A stretch of DNA of 64,000 nucleotides from Polaribacter batillariae (lineage in GTDB: Bacteria; Bacteroidota; Bacteroidia; Flavobacteriales; Flavobacteriaceae): assembly GCF_017498485.1 (NCBI RefSeq), contig NZ_CP071795.1:2356001-2420000 (forward strand), read 5' to 3'. The notes under the pieces are model-generated. The model was given only the letters and a program-made list of their open reading frames with translations. It did no database searches and was not told where the DNA came from. Shown here in pieces: positions 59,397 to 64,000 of the stretch. Numbering within the stretch: the first letter of the stretch is position 1; the number at the start of each line of letters is the position of its first letter. Both the position numbers and the translations under genes were made by a program.

Positions 59397-62300
59397 ACTA
59401 TATTTACTATTTTTCCTGGAACGATAATTACTTTTTTAGGAGTTCTACCTTCTAATTGTGCAATGGTTTTTTCGTGTGCCATAACCGTTTTTTCGATTTC
59501 TTCTTTTGATAAATCTAAAGGAAGTTCTAATGTAAAACGCATTTTTCCGTTGAAAGAAATAGGATAGTTTTTAGAACTTTCTATTAAATGTTTTTCATTA
59601 AAAATAGGAAAAGAAGCTGTTGCAATACTTTTTTTGTTACCTAATTTGCTCCACAATTCTTCTGAAATATGTGGTGCATAAGAAGATAATAAAACTAATA
59701 AAGGTTCTAATATTTCTTTTTTGTTGCATTTTAAAGATGTTAAATCGTTTACAGCAATCATAAAAGTAGAAACAGAGGTATTGAAAGAGAAATTCTCGAT
59801 ATCGTCTTGAACTTTTTTGATGGTTTTGTGTAAAACCTTTAATTCGTCTTTTGTTGCTTTTTGATTAGTAACAATAACTTCATTTTCAGAAACATACAAT
59901 TTCCATAACTTCTTTAAAAATGAATAAACTCCAGAAATACCAGAAGTTTTCCATGGTTTTGCTTGCTCTAATGGCCCTAAAAACATTTCGAACAAACGCA
60001 ATGCATCTGCTCCATATTCTCTTACAATATCATCAGGATTTACAACATTGTATTTCGATTTAGACATTTTTTCTACTTCTCTACCCACTTTATAAACACC
60101 TTCTTCTAAAATAAATTCAGCATTTTTATAATCTGCATTTAAAGGATGGTTTTTAAAACCCTCTACATCTAATTCATCTGAAGCATTTACCAAAGAAACA
60201 TCTGCATGTATTGGTGTTTTGGTAATCATTACCAAATCTGCAAAATTGGGGTCGAGTACTTTATTGTCTAACAAGTAGTTTTTAACTATTGTTTCAAACG
60301 CATCATCATTAGAAAATAAATTTTTAGAAACAAAAAGGGTTGGAATTTTCTCAATAACATCGTCATTCGATTGATTAATATTACAACCATTTTTCACAAA
60401 AGAGGTTGCTTTGTAAACAATTGCAGAAGTTCCTAAAATCATTCCTTGATTGATTAGTTTCTTTGCGAATTCATCTACAGGAACAAGACCTTTATCGAAC
60501 AAGAATTTTTGCCAAAAACGAGCGTATAATAAGTGTCCTGTTGCATGTTCGGAGCCACCAATATATAAATCTACTTCTTTCCAATAATTTAAAGATTCTT
60601 TGCTTGCAAATGCTGTGGAATTTTGCGGATCCATATATCTATTAAAATACCAAGAACTGCCTGCCCAACCTGGCATTGTGTTTAGTTCTAGTGGATAAAT
60701 TTTATTATGAGATTTCTCGACTTCGCTCGAAATAACAGAACCTTCCTTGTTATGCTGAGCTTGTGGAAGCATCTCGTTTGAAACTACTTTATTATTTTTT
60801 GCATCCCAACACCAATGTGTAGCATTTCCTAAAGGCGGTTTTCCATCTTCTGTTGGTAAGTATTTTTCTACTTCTGGTAAGAGAATTGGCAAGTGTTTTT
60901 CGTCAATCATTTGTGGCATTCCGTCTTTATAATAAACAGGAAAAGGTTCGCCCCAATAACGTTGTCTGCTAAAAACAGCATCACGCAATCTGTAATTTAT
61001 TTTTTTGTAACCAAAGCCACGTTTTTCTAGTTCGAAAATGGCTAATTTTAATGCTTTTTGATATTTTAATCCCGATAAAAAATCGGAATTTGCAATAACA
61101 GTTCCTTGTTTTTCTGTATGTGCTTGTTCAGAAATATCTACACCTTCGAAAATATTAGGAATCGGAATTTCGAAATGTTTTGCAAAATCGTAATCACGTT
61201 GGTCGCCACAAGGAACTGCCATAACTGCCCCTGTTCCATAACCTGCAAGTACGTAATCTCCAATCCAAATTGGAATTTTTTCACCAGAAAAAGGATGAAT
61301 TGCGTATGCTCCTGTAAATACACCAGAAATGGTTTTTACATCTGCCATTCTATCGCGTTCAGAACGTTTTGCTGTGGCTTTTACATAGGCTACTACTGCT
61401 GCTTTTTGGGCTTCTGTTGTAATTTTTGCAACCAACTCGTGTTCTGGAGCCAGGGTCATAAAACTTACTCCGTAAATGGTATCTGGGCGTGTTGTAAAAA
61501 CCTCTATTTTATCTTTAAAACCAGCTACATTAAAAGAAACCATTGCACCTTCACTTCGCCCAATCCAATTGGTTTGAGCATCTTTTAAAGGTTGTGGCCA
61601 ATCTATGGTTTCTAAACCGTCTAACAAACGTTGTGCGTAAGCAGAGATTCGCATAGACCACTGTGTCATTTTTTTTCTGATAACAGGATGCCCTCCACGT
61701 TCCGAAACGCCATTTACAATTTCGTCGTTGGCTAAAACAGTTCCTAAAGCTGGGCACCAATTTACTTCTGTATCCGATAGAAAAGTTAATCTGTATTGTA
61801 ATAAAATTTCTTGTTGTTTCGTTTTTGAAAATGCTTTCCATTCTTCTGCAGAAAACAATTTTACATCTTCGTCGCAAACTGCATTTACATTTGCGTTTCC
61901 TGCTGTTTTAAAGATTTTATCTAATGTTAAAATATCTTCTGCTTTGTTTGAATCTTTATTGTACCAAGAGTTAAAAAGCTGAATAAAAATCCACTGTGTC
62001 CATTTATAATATTCTGGATTCGAAGTTCTTACTTCACGAGACCAATCAAAAGAAAAACCAATTTTATCTAATTGTTTTCTGTAGGTTTTAATGTTTTCTT
62101 CTGTTGTTTTTGCAGGATGTTGCCCTGTTTGAATCGCATATTGTTCTGCTGGCAAACCAAAAGAATCGTAACCTTGAGGGTGTAATACATTAAATCCTTG
62201 GTGGCGTTTGTAACGTGCGTAAATATCACTTGCAATATAACCTAAAGGATGCCCAACATGCAAACCTGCTCCAGATGGATAAGGAAACATGTCTAATACA

Positions 62301-62401
62301 TAATACTTAGGCTTTTCACTTTCATTACTAGCTTTAAAAGTTTGGTTTTCTGCCCAAAACTTTTGCCACTTCTTTTCTATTTCTTGATGATTGTATTGCA
62401 T
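59390..62401 (-). CDS. leuS: Leucyl-tRNA synthetase
   Basis: Class I synthetase charging tRNA-Leu; cytosolic. The 1,003-residue product is longer than many bacterial LeuRS (about 860-940). Signatures: Y-P-S-G-A-G-L-H-V-G-H-P (HIGH region) near 42-53, the editing domain at about 240-430, M-P-G-W-A-G-S-S-W-Y-F near 580, and K-M-S-K-S-K-Y-N-V-V near 780. About 22 residues at 544-566 (N-K-E-G-S-V-I-S-S-E-V-E-K-S-H-N) come from a dispersed repeat inserted in frame. The flanks continue the LeuRS frame, so the gene is probably functional. Confidence 0.96.
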   Translation of the reverse strand: MQYNHQEIEKKWQKFWAENQTFKASNESEKPKYYVLDMFPYPSGAGLHVGHPLGYIASDIYARYKRHQGFNVLHPQGYDSFGLPAEQYAIQTGQHPAKTTEENIKTYRKQLDKIGFSFDWSREVRTSNPEYYKWTQWIFIQLFNSWYNKDSNKAEDILTLDKIFKTAGNANVNAVCDEDVKLFSAEEWKAFSKTKQQEILLQYRLTFLSDTEVNWCPALGTVLANDEIVNGVSERGGHPVIRKKMTQWSMRISAYAQRLLDGLETIDWPQPLKDAQTNWIGRSEGAMVSFNVAGFKDKIEVFTTRPDTIYGVSFMTLAPEHELVAKITTEAQKAAVVAYVKATAKRSERDRMADVKTISGVFTGAYAIHPFSGEKIPIWIGDYVLAGYGTGAVMAVPCGDQRDYDFAKHFEIPIPNIFEGVDISEQAHTEKQGTVIANSDFLSGLKYQKALKLAIFELEKRGFGYKKINYRLRDAVFSRQRYWGEPFPVYYKDGMPQMIDEKHLPILLPEVEKYLPTEDGKPPLGNATHWCWDAKNNKVVSNEMLPQAQHNKEGSVISSEVEKSHNKIYPLELNTMPGWAGSSWYFNRYMDPQNSTAFASKESLNYWKEVDLYIGGSEHATGHLLYARFWQKFLFDKGLVPVDEFAKKLINQGMILGTSAIVYKATSFVKNGCNINQSNDDVIEKIPTLFVSKNLFSNDDAFETIVKNYLLDNKVLDPNFADLVMITKTPIHADVSLVNASDELDVEGFKNHPLNADYKNAEFILEEGVYKVGREVEKMSKSKYNVVNPDDIVREYGADALRLFEMFLGPLEQAKPWKTSGISGVYSFLKKLWKLYVSENEVIVTNQKATKDELKVLHKTIKKVQDDIENFSFNTSVSTFMIAVNDLTSLKCNKKEILEPLLVLLSSYAPHISEELWSKLGNKKSIATASFPIFNEKHLIESSKNYPISFNGKMRFTLELPLDLSKEEIEKTVMAHEKTIAQLEGRTPKKVIIVPGKIVNIVG
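60708..60775 (-). repeat. Dispersed palindromic repeat inserted within leuS
   Basis: On the minus strand it contains GTTATTTCGA - 7 or 8 bases - GAGAAATCTC at 60736-60710, close to the core of the intergenic repeats at 5924-5951 and 28133-28160. The adjacent part (GATGCTTCCACAAGCTCAGC) matches a second block that I recall as common in flavobacterial genomes. Together they encode about 22 residues in the leuS frame. Confidence 0.7.
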
Positions 62402-62423
62402 TTCTATTCTCTTAATTAAGGCG

Positions 62424-62431
62424 CAAATTTA
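62424..62431 (-). promoter_or_regulatory. -7 element for leuS
   Basis: TAAATTTG on the minus strand, 22 bases before the leuS ATG. Confidence 0.5.
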
Positions 62432-62479
62432 CGTTTATTCTACAAAAGAAGTAATTTGTAAATCACTAAATTTTAGACA

Positions 62480-62506
62480 TAAAAAAACCGCAAATAAATT
62501 GCGGTT
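62480..62506 (-). terminator. Terminator of the DUF2911 gene
   Basis: On the minus strand AACCGCAA / TTGCGGTT, four-base loop, then seven T. 20 bases after the DUF2911 stop. Confidence 0.85.
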
Positions 62507-62525
62507 GTATTTTATAAAAAAATGT

Positions 62526-63095
62526 TTATTTTTCGCTTTCTTTTACTGCTTTTTCTACTGCTATAGGAACTGTAACAACAGTATTACCCCAACCCATGTG
62601 CATTTTTATGTTGTCTTTTTCTCCATCAAAAGCAATTGAAAAAGCTTCTATATTATTGTTTGATTTAGAGACTTTTGCAGGTACTCTTAAAACATCTTGC
62701 TTTTTATCGTAAAAGTAAGCACCCCAAATGTTTTTTTGGTTGCTTAAAATTACAGTCCAACTTTCTTCTTGCGGAATTGTAAATAATGTATATGTTCCTG
62801 GTTTTACTTCTTTTCCTCCAAATTTTAATTTTTTGTAAAAGGTAATTTCTGCTGCTTCGTTTGCTCCTGTTCTCCAAACCTTATCTTTTGGTGCTAATTT
62901 TCCTAAATCTCTTCCTTTTAATTGTGGGCGACTGTAAATTACTTTTACTAGTTTGTTTGCGTCTCTCCAATTGTTTGGATAAGAAGCTGCATCCATTGGG
63001 CTCACATCCATTTTCGGAAATTTCTGGGCAAATGCTTCGTTTGTAGAAATTAAAGCGATGGCAAAAACTATTAACGATACTATAGATTTTTTCAT
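62526..63095 (-). CDS. DUF2911 family secreted protein
   Basis: A 189-residue protein with a signal peptide (1-23, ending A-F-A-Q). The DUF2911 pattern is clear: D-V-S-P-M-D near the mature start, Y-S-R-P-Q-L-K-G-R near 51, W-R-T-G-A-N-E-A near 72 and F-T-I-P near 106. These proteins are common in Bacteroidetes; the fold is an Ig-like beta sandwich and the function is unknown. ATG 63095 was chosen over upstream in-frame starts since it directly precedes the signal peptide. Confidence 0.88.
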   Translation of the reverse strand: MKKSIVSLIVFAIALISTNEAFAQKFPKMDVSPMDAASYPNNWRDANKLVKVIYSRPQLKGRDLGKLAPKDKVWRTGANEAAEITFYKKLKFGGKEVKPGTYTLFTIPQEESWTVILSNQKNIWGAYFYDKKQDVLRVPAKVSKSNNNIEAFSIAFDGEKDNIKMHMGWGNTVVTVPIAVEKAVKESEK

Positions 63096-63186
63096 AATTA
63101 TTATATTTTTTAAAAATTTATCTTTGTCTGGTCGGATAAAGATAAGAATCATTACAAAAACAGATTGCTATAGTTCTGTTAAAATT

Positions 63187-63303
63187 CTAATGACAACCAC
63201 AATCTGTCCCACAATTTCCTTTTTTCTTTTTTGGAAGTAAGAATTTCTTTACCAAAAAAAATAGGGCAATTATTAATAACGAATAAGCGATTATTTCTTG
63301 CAT
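63187..63303 (-). CDS. FeoB-associated Cys-rich membrane protein
   Basis: A 38-residue protein with one membrane helix (about 4-19), a basic K-K-F-L-L-P-K-K-K-K stretch and a C-terminal C-G-T-D-C-G-C-H motif. Such small proteins sit directly after feoB and may help with ferrous iron binding or transfer. Its ATG overlaps the feoB stop (TAATG), indicating translational coupling; the in-frame start at 63387 lies inside feoB. Confidence 0.85.
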   Translation of the reverse strand: MQEIIAYSLLIIALFFLVKKFLLPKKKKGNCGTDCGCH

Positions 63304-64000
63304 TAGCTTAATATTTGATATACAATTAATGATGATATATATGCCAAGCACCCCATTCCAAAAAACTGAATTAATGGCCATTTCCATGTCTTTGTTTCTC
63401 TTTTAACGATTGCCAATGTTGCCATACACTGCATTGCAAAGGCATAAAAAATTAATAAAGACATTCCTACAGCAAAATTAAATCGTTTTTCTCCTGTTGC
63501 AGGGTTTATTTCAGAACGCATTTTTTCTTTAATCGTAGCTGTATTTTCGTCATCTGCTTCTACACTATAAATGGTGGCTAACGTTCCTACAAAAATCTCT
63601 CTAGCAGCGAAAGAAGTAATTAACGCGATGCCTATTTTCCAATCGTACCCTAAAGGTTTTATTACAGGTTCTATTGTTTTTCCCATAATGCCTATGTAAG
63701 AATTTTTTAATTTTTCGGAGGCTATTTTTTGATTTAATTCCTCTTGAGATGCATTTCGATTCTCTATATTCTCAACTACATTTTTTTCGGCATTTGCAAA
63801 TGATTTAGGACCATTCGAAGCTAAAAACCACAAGACAATAGACAGTGCTAAAATTATTTTTCCTGCTCCAAAAACAAATGCTTTTGTTTTTTCTAATACT
63901 TCGAAAAACACATTTTTTAAAGAAGGAATTTTATAATTTGGCATTTCTACCACAAAGAAAGATTTCGATTTAATTTTTAATGTTTTATGCAAAATATATG
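63303..64000 (-). CDS. feoB: Ferrous iron transport protein B, C-terminal part (partial)
   Basis: The frame is open to the window edge, so only the C-terminal part (about 232 residues) is present; full-length FeoB is about 700 residues with an N-terminal G domain beyond the edge. Visible hallmarks: Y-K-I-P-S-L-K-N-V near the start, helices rich in A/G, F-A-A-R-E-I-F-V-G-T-L-A-T-I near the middle and Y-A-F-A-M-Q-C-M-A-T-L-A-I near 185. It transports Fe2+ across the inner membrane and is coupled to the small Cys-rich gene. Confidence 0.93.
   Translation of the reverse strand, partial: YILHKTLKIKSKSFFVVEMPNYKIPSLKNVFFEVLEKTKAFVFGAGKIILALSIVLWFLASNGPKSFANAEKNVVENIENRNASQEELNQKIASEKLKNSYIGIMGKTIEPVIKPLGYDWKIGIALITSFAAREIFVGTLATIYSVEADDENTATIKEKMRSEINPATGEKRFNFAVGMSLLIFYAFAMQCMATLAIVKRETKTWKWPLIQFFGMGCLAYISSLIVYQILS

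Noticed and set aside
61106-61588. 160-codon open frame on the plus strand within leuS
   Set aside because: Antisense to a conserved part of leuS, cysteine/asparagine-rich low-complexity product; a shadow of the real gene.
1-64000. tRNA, rRNA genes or CRISPR arrays
   Set aside because: No T-loop consensus with matching acceptor stems, no rRNA signatures and no regularly spaced repeats were seen; short tRNAs could still be missed by eye.

Overview
The window looks like chromosomal DNA of a marine member of the Flavobacteriaceae (Polaribacter-like). The reasons are low GC, Bacteroidetes-type promoters (TAnnTTTG at -7) with no Shine-Dalgarno signals, SusC/SusD and type IX secretion (T9SS) sorting domains, a RemB-like gliding protein, and families such as DUF4270, DUF3109, DUF4412, DUF4302, DUF6702 and DUF2911. 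About 59 protein genes are supported. I saw no rRNA, tRNA, CRISPR array or transposase gene.

Layout. 0-8.7 kb is core: the start of an UPF0104-type membrane protein, panD, panC, a short glycogen-synthase-like protein, a DUF4270 lipoprotein, glmS, a TonB, an FAD oxidoreductase, marC and a DUF3109 protein. 8.8-12.6 kb holds a convergent module: an exported TPR-CHAT protein against an ECF sigma factor and a membrane TPR protein. 12.7-19.3 kb has a DUF4412 protein, an FG-GAP T9SS protein, a second TonB, deoC, a WbpD-like acetyltransferase and a RemB-like outer-membrane protein. 19.5-24.7 kb is a cytochrome oxidase assembly operon: heme O synthase, two subunit III proteins, subunit IV, a cysteine-less SCO relative, SCO, DUF420 and a small CxxC membrane protein. 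25-29 kb has TolC, TsaB, MscS, dodecin and a YwqK/MORN-repeat protein.

29.4-38.8 kb is a regulated nutrient uptake locus: ECF sigma, FecR, a SusC with an STN domain (broken by one base), SusD, an HExxH metallohydrolase lipoprotein and a DUF4302 lipoprotein. 39.5-51.6 kb is accessory: a tandem-domain lipoprotein, a LytS/LytTR-type two-component pair divergent from an outer-membrane receptor, an HExxH lipoprotein, another lipoprotein, and a HupE - DUF6702 - secreted metallophosphatase operon. 51.8-64 kb returns to core: a TerB/DnaJ protein, bacilliredoxin, HD hydrolase, AraC regulator, enoyl-CoA hydratase, histidine kinase, leuS, a DUF2911 protein, a FeoB-associated protein and the 3' part of feoB.

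Most interesting points. (1) Two genes (SusC-like and DUF420) are each split by one missing base in a G-A7 run; an eighth A restores both frames. (2) A dispersed palindromic repeat family occurs in intergenic DNA at 5.8 and 28.1 kb, and a related element sits in frame inside leuS, adding about 22 residues. (3) The CHAT protein appears to be exported, with its protease-like domain in the periplasm. (4) A second receptor plus metallopeptidase-lipoprotein locus is controlled by a two-component system instead of sigma/anti-sigma. (5) The RemB-like protein starts with a domain resembling the TonB C-terminal domain.
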